From Ianthella basta (taxonomy: Eukaryota; Porifera; Demospongiae; Verongiida; Ianthellidae), in assembly GCA_964019415.1 (NCBI GenBank), contig OZ025887.1, forward strand, positions 5,701,450 through 5,765,449: a DNA stretch of 64,000 nucleotides. Direction: 5' to 3'. The notes beneath the pieces are model-generated. The model saw nothing but the letters and a program-made list of their open reading frames with translations, did no database searches and was not told the DNA's origin. Below, one piece after another: positions 17,956-28,064 of the stretch. How positions within the stretch are numbered: the stretch's first letter is position 1; every line of letters starts with the position of its first letter. The position numbers and the translations under genes were made by a program.

Positions 17956-18289
17956 ACCCCCAACAGTTATACACACTGATTCTTTTTAGATCACTTGAAG
18001 TTTGCTTTTGATTTATTTATCTTTATTTGTACATGATTTACATGCTGCTGACTAATGCACACTGCATGCACATGCAGACTAAGCTACATGTTCGCACCTT
18101 AACCAATAGCTAGCTAGACCGTCCCACTGCATCCAGGGTGTGGAAGGTGTGAAGGGTACAGTCTAGTATACATAGTGATTAGCTCCCACCTATAGCCGTC
18201 ATTTCAACGTAACATGAACATGATACAATTTGCACAGTCGTGATTTGTGATGTGATATCCAGACTACATGTCCGAAAGCAAGCAAGTCA
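17956..18289. other. H1 3' flank before the duplicated block
   Basis: Contains the hairpin at 17977-17993, AT-rich sequence, and at 18109-18125 a reverse copy of the hairpin-associated motif seen at 2388-2404. No gene seen. Confidence 0.5.
17977..17993 (+). terminator. histone 3' stem-loop-like hairpin
   Basis: TGATTCTTTTTAGATCA sits 22 nt past the H1 stop. TGAT(T)CT pairs with AGATCA around a four-T loop, with one extra T in the left arm. The canonical histone stem-loop has GGYYCU and RRCC ends, so this one is degenerate and possibly non-functional. Confidence 0.3.
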
Positions 18290-18634
18290 GACCATGTGCA
18301 TATTTAATGTCTCAGTTTAGTGTTGGTGTTAAATCAATCAGTTAAATCTTGCATGAGATCATAGATAAAGGATAAATGCAGATATAGTTATGTGAAATCA
18401 ATTGACTGGATGTGGAAAGGAAAATCTAAAAGTACATTCTTAGACTAGAATTAATATCTCTGAGTGCACAAAGCTAAGTGCAAGTACATTCCCTATCTTG
18501 AAGCATACAGTTTAGGTGCTTGGACTTAGCTACTTCAAATGTCTTGAGCTGCTACCTACATACGTATGAATACAGAGAAGAACCATCAACAGATAAACAA
18601 ACAGAACACTCCACTTACAAGTGGCTAGCTAACC

Positions 18635-20459
18635 TCATCCTTCCCAGGGTGAGATGAGGGGGTTCCATTCAAAGCACATGTCCTCATTCATACCACACTA
18701 CAGCAAAAGGATGCATGTGACCCATTGGACATGGTGCTCATCATATCTCCTTTAATACACTTACCATTCCTTGCATATCCTCATCAGAGATGCTGAAGTC
18801 AAACACTTCTCCATTCTCATGAATTCTCTCCTCCTTCACTGACTTTGGGAGGCAGACAAATCCTTGCTGGATGCACCAGCGGATCAGTAACTGAGCAACT
18901 GATTTTCCATACCTTCACAGAAAAAGCATACAAAGTATATCACCATTGCCATGACCACTACAGTCTGGAGCGGGCACACAAGGACATCACCTGCTTGCGA
19001 TTACCATCAGTTGTGGGTCATTCAGCTTGTTACCCTTGGTCAATGATGAGTACGCTGCCACCACTATGCCCTCTTTCTGACAATAGGAAGTCAACTCTGT
19101 TCTTGTCAAGAAAGGGCTCAGCTCAATTTGGTTCACTGACAAGAGAAATTGATGAACAGTAATAGACATCCCATGTATAGTGAATATGCAACACGCTCAA
19201 CATCAGCTCATCCGTCAGCCAATGCAGACACTTTGCATGCACGCACTTACTAACAGGAAGGTTGTGCGGTCTCACTTTCTTCAACTCTTCTAAGTGATGT
19301 ATGTTGAAGTTGGACACACCGATGGACCTGTGTGCATGCACAAGCAGAGGGACATGAATGATCTCCAGGCTATATCATACACCATACATACATACATACA
19401 TGTACAGGTGTCCACTGTCATTCCCTTCTCACCTCACAAGCCCTCTTTTCTGCAGCTCTACCATGGCATCCCAGGTCTCCACCACCTTGCCTTCCAGAGG
19501 GGAGTGCATCAGGTAAAGGTCCACATAGGACATACCAAGTCTGTACGAAAGGATGGCTCACATGTAACCATGGTAATCACTCAAGCATCCAACTTGAATA
19601 GACATGGTTGCATCTGTTTTGATCTGAATCTTTTTCTACTTTGGCTCTAAGTTCCATACCACCTGATGCTGAACATTTGTATACAACTATCAATTTAGCT
19701 ACACTGCATTGGTACTTGTACACAACAGCTATGCATGTTGAATGCCTATGCACTGCACCTTCTCAGACTTTGTTCACACGCCTTGAGAGTAGCTTCATAG
19801 CCATGGTCCGTGTCCCACACCTAATAATGAAGACAGAGTGATCTTTAGCTGTCCTGTCCAATGCAATGGTCACTACACTCTACTATACATGTTGAGCCCC
19901 CCTGCAAGCCCCTCCTCCCCCACCTACCTTAGTGGTGATGTACAACGCTTTCCTGGGAATGCCAGACTTACACACTGCACTACCAACCTCTGCTTCATTG
20001 CTACAAAGATGTACATTAAACCAGGTACATACCATATGTATACCAGTTACTCTTACGGCTCTGCATATGTCATAGTTTACATAGCTACGTAGCTACATAT
20101 AGCTAGCTAGCTAGCAAACATAACATGATGGAGCTGCCGTCAGAACTGCCAAGACACAGAGTTGGAGTACCTGGGCCTTGGCAGGCCCTGTTCTGACTAC
20201 ACCACTGCAGAGCGCCTTACAGCGACACTGGCCTACCGCTGGGCGATGCACGAGTCCGATAGCTAAATAGCAAGGTAAGTGTACCTCACCCGTAACAAGC
20301 TGCCGTGTCCACGTGCCTGTACCCAAGTTTAAACGCGTTCAGTACACACTGAATACATCCTTCAATCGCTTCGAGCACACCCAAACCCAGAATGGGGATT
20401 CGCTTCCCGTCCTTCAATAGGAGAGAGCTGGTCTTGGAGAGGATCGCGGCCTTGTTCAT
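18635..20459 (-). CDS. aldo-keto reductase, copy 1
   Basis: NAD(P)H-dependent carbonyl reductase of the AKR superfamily, of the small glyoxal/diketogluconate-reductase type. Eight exons join in phase: 20459-20290, 20000-19928, 19820-19759, 19540-19433, 19327-19251, 19135-18991, 18912-18765 and 18697-18635, giving 281 residues. The catalytic tetrad is present: Asp in GYRHVDTA, Tyr in CYGNE, Lys in ITTK, His in [13 protein letters not shown] and VNQIELSP-like segments follow; here the residue before NQIELSP is Met. The N-terminal segment [10 protein letters not shown] departs from the usual GFGVYE kept in copy 2, so this copy may be under weaker constraint, but all frames and splice sites are open. 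Confidence 0.88.
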
Positions 20460-20772
20460 GGTGCAAAAATGGCGTCAGTATGATCCACGGCACGTGAGCC
20501 ACCACCACATAGAACTTCTTGGACCTTGACTTGCAGCGAAGTACTAGTTACGGAGATCGTTAATCTTGCACGCATGCATGCAGAGTATTCACATTGACAC
20601 CATTCATGCATCTCTTCCCCCTATGCAAATTTAGTGGCATGGGCAAATCGCACAGTCTCCTCGTTAGCTAGCTATAGCTATGCATCAAAGGCATTCATAC
20701 ACTTCAACAGTGCTACAACTTGCAGGGACAATATGTGTTGTGCACTTGTACATGTGTGTGCATAGGTTAGTG

Positions 20773-20846
20773 TTAGGTATATATAAAGGTCTGGATGCTG
20801 TGGGCCAAGGCTGTGAACTTCACTGCTTGATTCTTGCCAGCTCCTC
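20773..20846 (-). pseudogene. 3' fragment of glucosylceramidase carried by the duplication
   Basis: On the minus strand this reads GAGKNQAVKFTALAHSIQTF and the stop, as at the end of the glucosylceramidase gene at 24179. Homology stops abruptly at about 20846 inside the last exon, so it is a truncated passenger. Confidence 0.85.
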
Positions 20847-21390
20847 ACAATGTTGCTATACCCAAAGGTGTGCCACATCACACATTGCGTTGTGTGATGT
20901 GGTGGTGTGTGTTGCTGTGTTGTCCATGTCCACCAACCAATGGACATGCAAGAGGGAAAGCTGTGAGGGTTGAAATGATGTAAGGGAGTCGGACGACGCA
21001 AGACAACACTCACTGAACTGATAGAGAGCTGGGAGCGTATGTGGATGTCAGACCATGTTCATATTAATAATAGTGTCTCAGTTAAATCTTGCACGGTCAC
21101 ATATATACGAGATCCTAAGTAAAGGTTAAATGCAGATATATGTAGTTCTGTGAAATCTAGTGGATATGGAAAAGTAAATGAAAGGTTATATTCTACGTAT
21201 GTGAATTAATATCTCCGAGTGCACAAGGCTAGGTGCAAGTACATTCCCTATCTTGAAGCATACAGTCTAGGTGCTTGGACTAAGCTACTTCAAATGTCTT
21301 GAGCTCACTACCTACATACGAATGCATACAGAGAAGAAGCATCAACAGCTAAACAAACAGAATACTCTGCCTACAAGTGGTCAACTAACC
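20847..21390. other. spacer between duplicated units
   Basis: About 200 bp of unique sequence, then the start of the right unit at about 21048 and the 3' flank of AKR copy 2. The TGTGATGTGG-rich piece at 20870-20910 is an imperfect inverted repeat. No gene seen. Confidence 0.5.
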
Positions 21391-23926
21391 TCATCCTGCC
21401 CAGGGTGATACGAGGGGGTTCCATGCAAAGCACATGTCCTCATTCATACCACACTACAGCAAAAGGATGCATGTGACCCATTGGACATGGTGCTCATCAT
21501 ATCTCCTTTAATACACTTACCATTGCTTGCATATCCTCATCAGAGATGCTGAAGTCAAACACTTCTCCATTCTCACGAATTCTCTCCTCCTTCACTGACT
21601 TTGGGAGGCAGACAAATCCTTGCTGGATGCACCAGCGGATCAGTAACTGAGCAACTGATTTTCCATACCTTCACAGGAAAAGCATACAAAGTATATCACC
21701 ATTACCATGACCACTCCAGTCTGGAGCTGGCACACAAGGACATCACCTGCTTGCGATTGCCATCAGTTGTGGGTCAGTCAGCTTGTTACCCCTGGTCAGA
21801 GGTGAGTACGCTGCCACCACTATGCCCTCTTTCTCACAATAGGAAGTCAACTCTGTTCTTGTCAAGAAAGGGCTCAGCTCAATTTGGTTCACTGACAAGA
21901 GAAATCGCTGAACAGTAATAGACATCCCATGTATAGTGAATATGCAACACGCTCAACATCAGCTCATCCGTCAGCCAGTGCAGACACTTTGCATGCACGC
22001 ACTTACCAACAGGAAGGTTGTGCGGTCTCACTTTCTTCAGCTCTTCTAAGTGATGTATGTTGAAGTTGGACACACCGATGGACCTGTGTGCATGCACAGG
22101 TTGAGGGACATGAATGATCTCCAGGCTATATCATACACCATACATACATACCGTATTTGTCCGAATAGAGGCTCGGGCCTCTATTTCTTTCCCGGGAGTT
22201 TTGACCTGGCCTCTATTCGAGCCCGGCTTGTATTCGAGCCCGGCTTCTATTAAAATATTTTCCCTAATACTTGGCCTTGTTTCCAATATAAAATCAGTGG
22301 TGTATAGTATTGTACAGAAACGGAAGCTGTTCTACAGGGCACAGGCGAAACGCAGCGCCCTGTTCGGATTCCCCGTCTTGTTCGAAACCCCTCCCCTACC
22401 TTACGACATTCTCTTAGACATCGCTCTTGCAACTCTGATGATCCTTGGCAACTGTGAAGTATGACAAGCGACTTTCAGTTGCTAAAGAGCACAAAAGCGT
22501 CGATTGAGAGGCATTCCGTGTCGATTGTGGCGAAGCCGGCCATTATTCGGGACCCGGCCACTATTTGGACCCGGCCTCTATTAATGAACTGGCCTCCTGA
22601 CCCCCGGCCTCTATACGGACAAATACGGTACATACATGTACAGGTGTCCACTGTCACTCCCTTCTCACCTCACAAGCCCTCTTTTCTGCAGCTCTACCAT
22701 GGCATCCCAGGTCTCCACCACCTTACCTTCCAGAGGGGAGTGCATCAGGTAAAGGTCCACATAGGACATACCAAGCCTGTACGAAAGGATGGCTCACATG
22801 TAACCATGCCAATCACTCAAGCATCCAACTGTGCATAGATCTGATTGCATCTATTTTGATCTGAATCTTGCATGCCTTTTCTACATAACAGCTATGCATG
22901 CTGGTGACTGCCTATGCACTGCACCTTTGCAGACTTTGTTCACAAGCCTTGAGAGTAGCTTCGTAGCCATGGTCTGAGTTCCACACCTGACAATGAAGAC
23001 AGAGTGATCTTTAACTGTACATGTCCTGTCCAATGCAATGGTCACTACACTCTACTATACATGTTGAGCCCCCCCCCCCCCCCTCCCTCCCCCACCTACC
23101 TTAGTGGTGATGTACACCTCTTCCCTGGGAATGCCAGACTTGCGCACTGCACTACCAACCTCTGCTTCATTGCTACAAAGATGTACATTAAACCAGGTAC
23201 ATACCATAAGTATACCAGTTACTCTTATGGCTCTGCATATATCATAGTTTACACATAGCTACAGTTAACTTACTACGTACCTGGCCAAGCACCAGCGGCA
23301 CAGCCATGCCTTAGGTGCTACCAGAGGGTATTGCTAACGGCTAGATAAACCATAGGGGGCTTGCAGCTATGTTCCTGGAAAGGTTTGAGACTAAAGGTGT
23401 AATAGAGGGGTGTTTCCAAGGTTTCCAGAAACTGGTCAGATCACCTCTGGCTAGTATTTGCATGTATCAGTCTTATAATGTCTATGCTTCCTTATAGCTA
23501 TACCTTCATGCGTTGGAAACCAGTCATAAAAGTTTCTCGATCCGCCCTAGGAGAGGTGCACTTTCTGGTGCTAGCTAGCTAACAAACATGGAGCTGCCGT
23601 CAGAACAGCCAAGACACAGAGTTGGAGTACCTGGGCCTTGGCAGACCCTGATCTGACTACACCACTGCAGAGCGCCTTACAGCGACACTGCATGGCCTGC
23701 CGCTGGGCGATGCACGAGTCCGATAGCTAAATAGCAAGGCAAGTGTACCTCACCCGTATAAAGCTGCCGTGTCCACGTGCCTGTACCCAAGTTTAAGCGC
23801 ATTCAGTACACTCTCAAGACATCCTTCAGTCACTTCGTACACACCAAAACCCAGAATGGGGATTCGCTTCCCGTCCTTCAACAGGAGAGTGCTGGTCTTG
23901 GAGACGATAGCATCGGCCTTGTCCAT
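21391..23926 (-). CDS. aldo-keto reductase, copy 2
   Basis: Tandem paralogue of the gene at 18635-20459 with identical intron positions. Exons are 23926-23754, 23172-23100, 22986-22925, 22776-22669, 22083-22007, 21891-21747, 21668-21521 and 21453-21391, giving 282 residues. The tetrad is intact: Asp (RHVDTA), Tyr (LYGNE), Lys (ITTK), His (LMHSP). The N-terminus reads the canonical GFGVYE. One extra codon near the start and scattered substitutions separate it from copy 1. Intron 4 contains a MITE absent from copy 1. Confidence 0.9.
22151..22628. mobile_element. MITE with CCGTATTTGTCCG termini
   Basis: A 478-bp insertion with terminal inverted repeats CCGTATTTGTCCGAATAGAG and CCGTATTTGTCCGTATAGAG (about 21 of 22 bases matching), flanked by TA. 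The same place in the paralogous intron (about 19385-19405) is an empty site, which equals the flanks joined with one TA removed. Internal sequence repeats GGCCTCTATT/GAGCCCGGC motifs. No transposase frame, so it is non-autonomous; TA duplication fits a Tc1/mariner-type source. Confidence 0.88.
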
Positions 23927-24178
23927 GCTTGAAAAATGGCGTCAGTATGACGCACGGCACGTGAGCCACAACATTGAACTTCTTGGTACGATCCTTACTT
24001 GCAGCGAAGTACTAGTTACAGAGATCGTTAACGCACTATGCAAAATGTAGTGGCACTGGCACATCGCACATACAGTCTCCTCATTATATGCATCAAAGGC
24101 ATTCACACTTTGAAAGCGCTACAACTTGCAGGAACAATATGTGTTGTTTACTTGTACATGTGTGTGCATAGGTTAGTG

Positions 24179-26069
24179 TTAGGTATATATAAAGGTCTGG
24201 ATGCTGTGGGCCAAGGCTGTAAACTTCACTGCTTGTTTCTTGCCAGCTCCTCCTGGCACTACATCACTGATCTTCACGGTGGTGCTTGCGTCTTCCTTAT
24301 TCATGACAACGAGAACCACCTGTTTGGAGGGTGTGAGGAAGGCAGTGGCTTCCAACTCAGCTGAAGAAATCTGTACATCCACACGAACAGATCCAGGGAA
24401 TACAAATTTGCTACAAAATAAAAAGCAGAGACGTAATAAAAATGTGAATCAGAATGTGCAAAATTCTAACACGCTTCACACATTATGCACACAAATTGAA
24501 ACATGAAGCACAGAATTCTGCTTTGTGGGGCTGGAGTTTGTGGATTGATAAAAATTCATGATCCTTTCTGCAGCCAATTTCAAAGCCTATGCATTACTTA
24601 CATGCAAGACGGAACAATCTTGTTTCAAATTGTATCACTAAAGAGTCACATGATGTTAGTACCATGGCAACCATGTGCCACATGACATCACATGCATTTG
24701 CAGATGTGTCCATGTAGCCATGCTCACCTGATGTGTCCGACATACCAGTAAAACACCTGCGGGTAGAGGACCTGTTTGTCCAGGTCTGCTAAAATCATGC
24801 CATCACTGCCACACTTCAGCCAGCCCTCACACTCGTCTGGCCCAGCGTGATCTGGCCCCCCATATTTGTCAAGAATGAGGTTCCAGTCAATGAAACCCAC
24901 CACCCAGTTGTTCATGTCCCCAATGATGTCATGGGCATAATGCTCCCCCTTCTCCCAAACTGGGTTCGGTGGGTCCTTCTCTCTCACTTCCGTAGCCTCA
25001 GTTGCCAAGATGGGCTTGTCAGGGAAGAGGTAGTGTGTAGTGTTCAGTTGGTCAAAGTGGTCGCCAGTGTACCAGTGCACGGCAGTGCCCCAAGCATACT
25101 TGGCAGAATCAGGATCCGAGAATATAGTCTGAGCCCACTCTACAGTCTTGTCTTTGTTGTGGTCGTATATGAGGATCTTCACATTAGGGTGATCGGCTGC
25201 CAGGCGAGGTCCTAGGCTCTGTTTGAGGTAATCCCTCTCCGTGGATGGTGTCCAGTGCATGCCTTCGTACACCATGGGGCAGGCCCCCGGTTCATTCTGC
25301 ACTGTCACGCCCCACATTGGAATGCCAAGTGCAGAATAAGCAGAAATAAACTTGGAGAAATAGAGAGACCACGTGTCGTGGTATTTGGACTTTAGCGCAC
25401 ACAAAATGCAGCCCTCTGGACAGTAAGCCATGTCATTCTCCTTCATCCAGTGGGGTGGGCTCCAGGGGGATGCCACAATGTTCAGAGGCTCGGTGGTCCA
25501 GTTCTTTCTGGTTGCCAGAGCACGCTGAATGAAGGGAATCATCATTTTCTTGTCATGATCAATAGAGAAATGAGTGAGGTTGGTGTCGCCACTGGTGTTA
25601 TCGTAGTTGTAATTTCCAAGAGAGAAATCGCACGAGCCAATGGTGAGTCTGGCCATAGAGTATCTAATGCCTTCCTGCGAAAAGTACATACGCATGACGT
25701 CATCTTGAAGCGTAGGAGAGAGTTTGGAGAAGACGTATGCAGCAGATTCGGTGAAAGCGCCTCCAAATCCCAGAATGGTTTGATAGGTTTTAGACCTGCA
25801 TGTGAGAAGCAAGAACCGCTATATAGCGCGCTGATCTACAACAAAGGCTGTCGCTCTGCAGCTATCTATCTACGAAACTGCTTGGGCAGTTACCTGTCAA
25901 CTTGCACTTCTCCGGTAAAGGGAAAGTCAGCAGTGAAGTTGAGCGGGGTCTGGGGTGCGAGGCGCTCGGGGGTGTTCTGTGCCGTTCTATACCAGGACAC
26001 ATTCGTGCCCTCGGCGAAGCCAACAAGCAGCAAAACTTGCAATACCAGCAACATGCTAACGAACTCCAT
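24179..26069 (-). CDS. GBA: lysosomal glucosylceramidase-like (GH30), copy A
   Basis: Hydrolyses glucosylceramide in the lysosome. Three exons join in phase: 26069-25894, 25795-24728 and 24410-24179, giving 491 residues. An N-terminal signal peptide is visible (MLLVLQVLLLVGFAEG), then the GH30 barrel with FGGAFTES, GSCDFSLG and IVASPWSPPHWMK. The acid/base Glu is in TVQNEPG (about 227) and the nucleophile Glu in ILATEATE (about 325). The chain ends in the beta-domain SKFVFPGSVRV to LAHSIQTF. The start is 80 bp past the stop of the same-strand coiled-coil gene. CACGTG (26099-26104) and GTCATGTGAC (26081-26090) lie just upstream of the start. Confidence 0.96.
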
Positions 26070-26080
26070 GGTCGACCCTG

Positions 26081-26104
26081 GTCATGTGACTTGGTGAGCA
26101 CGTG
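26081..26104 (-). promoter_or_regulatory. E-box pair, CLEAR-like, upstream of glucosylceramidase A
   Basis: GTCATGTGAC differs by one base from the lysosomal CLEAR consensus GTCACGTGAC bound by TFEB/MITF factors. CACGTG lies 9 bp away. Function is inferred from the family; no expression data. Confidence 0.4.
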
Positions 26105-26149
26105 AACTAAAAATATATTCATGGATAGTAGAGTTAATATTGCAAAGAA

Positions 26150-27884
26150 TTATACTGTTGCTGCGACTGTTTCTTTGAAATCTCGCACCTTCTCCTGCAG
26201 AAGACATGGGGAGGTGTTGAGATTGACAAGAAGGTTGTGTACAGCTTGGCATTACCTTCAAGGTTGCAGCATCATCTTGAAACATCTGCAGCAATTCTTC
26301 TAGAGCCAGTTGAAAGGCATCCACCTGTAGCTAAGAGATGGACAAGACAAACACTATTAATTGCTTAAGTTGGTGTTCACCACGCAGTAGTGATACATGT
26401 GTACACATGACACAACCAGGCGTACTTCAATTTCCCTATCTTCAGATGCAGCTTTGGCGCCAGAAACAACCATTTCTCCAGAGTGCACTGCACACAGACA
26501 ACAACAGCCACGCACTCACACAGCATGCATGCAGTGAATGGTACAACACGCTACATACCATCAATGGCATTTCTCTCCAAAAGCACCAAATAGGCATCCC
26601 TTGCAATGGAAACAGTGAGATATGAATCAGTAATGACTCTATCAGCACACTTTGCAGTACAAGGAGCACGCATACCGCTCAGTTGAGACAGCATCAAGGG
26701 CATCGCTTGCTGCTCTGTGCTCCCTTGCACTCTGTTTCAAGTTCTGCTGTGTGTGGCTCAGCACAGACTGTATATTAGCCATTTCTTCCTAAAGAGAGAT
26801 TTGTAACAAAGCCCGTAACAGGTGAAGCTACTACAAACACCTACATAGTGACCACCTAATTGGCACCTATATTGTATAGTGCAACATGGATGCATGTCAA
26901 TCCATGCATGAAGCATGCAACATTTAACAAAAGGGTTGCAGTGAATGTCAATTGACTCAACTCCCTCTGAACTTTGACCTAACTGAATGTTTTAAGGTCA
27001 ACTGCTTATGGCACCAATGGAGTTCGAAGTTCAGAGGTGAGTCGTGAATAGATGGATGTTCCGACAACCAATACATTTGAATTCATATCCCATGGGCCCC
27101 ATATGGGTCTGACCCGGTTGAATGTCCATGTGAAAAGGGTATTAGAATGGCAGGCTTCACCTTGTGTGGAGGAGGGGGAACTTCTTCCCACATTACACAG
27201 TTGATGTCCTACACAACTTCCATACACAGTAAGGCCACCCCATGGTGACTTACACTAGGTATGTAGACTTGTTCTTTCGTGTGTGTTGCATAAGTGGAAG
27301 TAATGGAAGAGCCTATCCTCCCATTACTTCTGGTTACGCAAAAACATGAAAGAGCAGGTCTAGCTTGATAGACTAATCCGCTTTATAACCCTGAGCAACA
27401 TAATGTCAAAGTGGACCTTCATTGCAGCCATCTTCTTCTCTGTCGCGGCCACTTCCTCACACCTCATGGCTTGCTCCTGGGTTAGCTTGTGACACAATCT
27501 CTTCAGTTCTTGGTAGCTCAAAGCATTAGGGATACCTCCTTTAGGCTTCAGGGATGGCTTATGCACAGTTGACTGGACTGGGGTAGGAGGTAGGTCTTTG
27601 CTTGACTTAAGGTCTTCCAGCGATCTCGTGTGCTTGATGGTCGGTTTGGGAGGCTTCCCACCTCTGCTGCCTCTGTGGACGTCATGAACATGCTGCTTCT
27701 TAAACGCCCCTGGAGCTTGAAAGGTGGCCCGAGACGGCTCGTTCTCTTTACTAGACAGGACACGATTTCCTTGTGTAATCTTAGCAAGGATACGACTCCT
27801 TGGGATTTTAGACATCCTCCTGTTCTTTGCGCTAGTTTGTGCCTCGTCCTTTACAACTCCTTGCGTGCTTGCAAGCGATTCCAT
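26150..27884 (-). CDS. coiled-coil protein of unknown family
   Basis: Six exons join in phase: 27884-27390, 26788-26676, 26599-26559, 26487-26426, 26330-26256 and 26194-26150, giving 276 residues. The N-terminal 110 residues are basic and low-complexity (SKIPRSRILAKI, GGKPPKPTIKHTRSLEDL), as in microtubule- or spindle-binding tails. The rest is predicted coiled coil (YQELKRLCHKLTQEQAMRCE, then SVLSHTQQNLKQSAREHRAA and QLALEELLQMFQDDAATLK). The first donor AGG|GTTATA is weak. I do not recognise the family. The gene is divergent from glucosylceramidase B, with starts 180 bp apart. Confidence 0.75.
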
Positions 27885-27946
27885 TTTCCCGCGCTTTAAC
27901 TACATGTGTATATATGCACGCGTTTAAATCGTGAAACCCTCATGCT

Positions 27947-27996
27947 CACGTGCGGCATAGACGAGGTCAACTGTACCTACATAAACATCATGTGAC
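27947..27996 (+). promoter_or_regulatory. E-box pair in the bidirectional promoter of glucosylceramidase B
   Basis: CACGTG at 27947-27952 and TCATGTGAC at 27988-27996 lie between the coiled-coil gene start and the glucosylceramidase B start. This is the same two motifs found upstream of copy A. Confidence 0.4.
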
Positions 27997-28064
27997 GATA
28001 AAAGGTCTGCATTTGCAGAGGAGAAGAAACTCGTTCGTGTCTAGTGTCAGAGCTCGAGGCAACT

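Larger units (their letters stand above)
18290..20846. repeat. segmental duplication, left unit
   Basis: Near-identical to 21048-24255 over the coding and most non-coding sequence. It contains aldo-keto reductase copy 1 and, at its right end, only the last 20-odd codons of the glucosylceramidase gene that continues intact beyond the right unit. That truncation marks this unit as the derived copy. Confidence 0.85.
21048..24255. repeat. segmental duplication, right unit
   Basis: Right copy of the 2.6 kb block. It is longer than the left unit because of a 478-bp MITE in AKR intron 4 (22151-22628) and about 320 bp of extra sequence in intron 1 (23258-23582). Its right end runs into the intact glucosylceramidase gene, so it is the parental arrangement. 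Confidence 0.85.

Noticed and set aside
19294-19650. Plus-strand frames across the AKR genes (for example 118 and 105 codons)
   Set aside because: Shadows of the minus-strand AKR exons; the minus strand gives in-phase exons with catalytic motifs.
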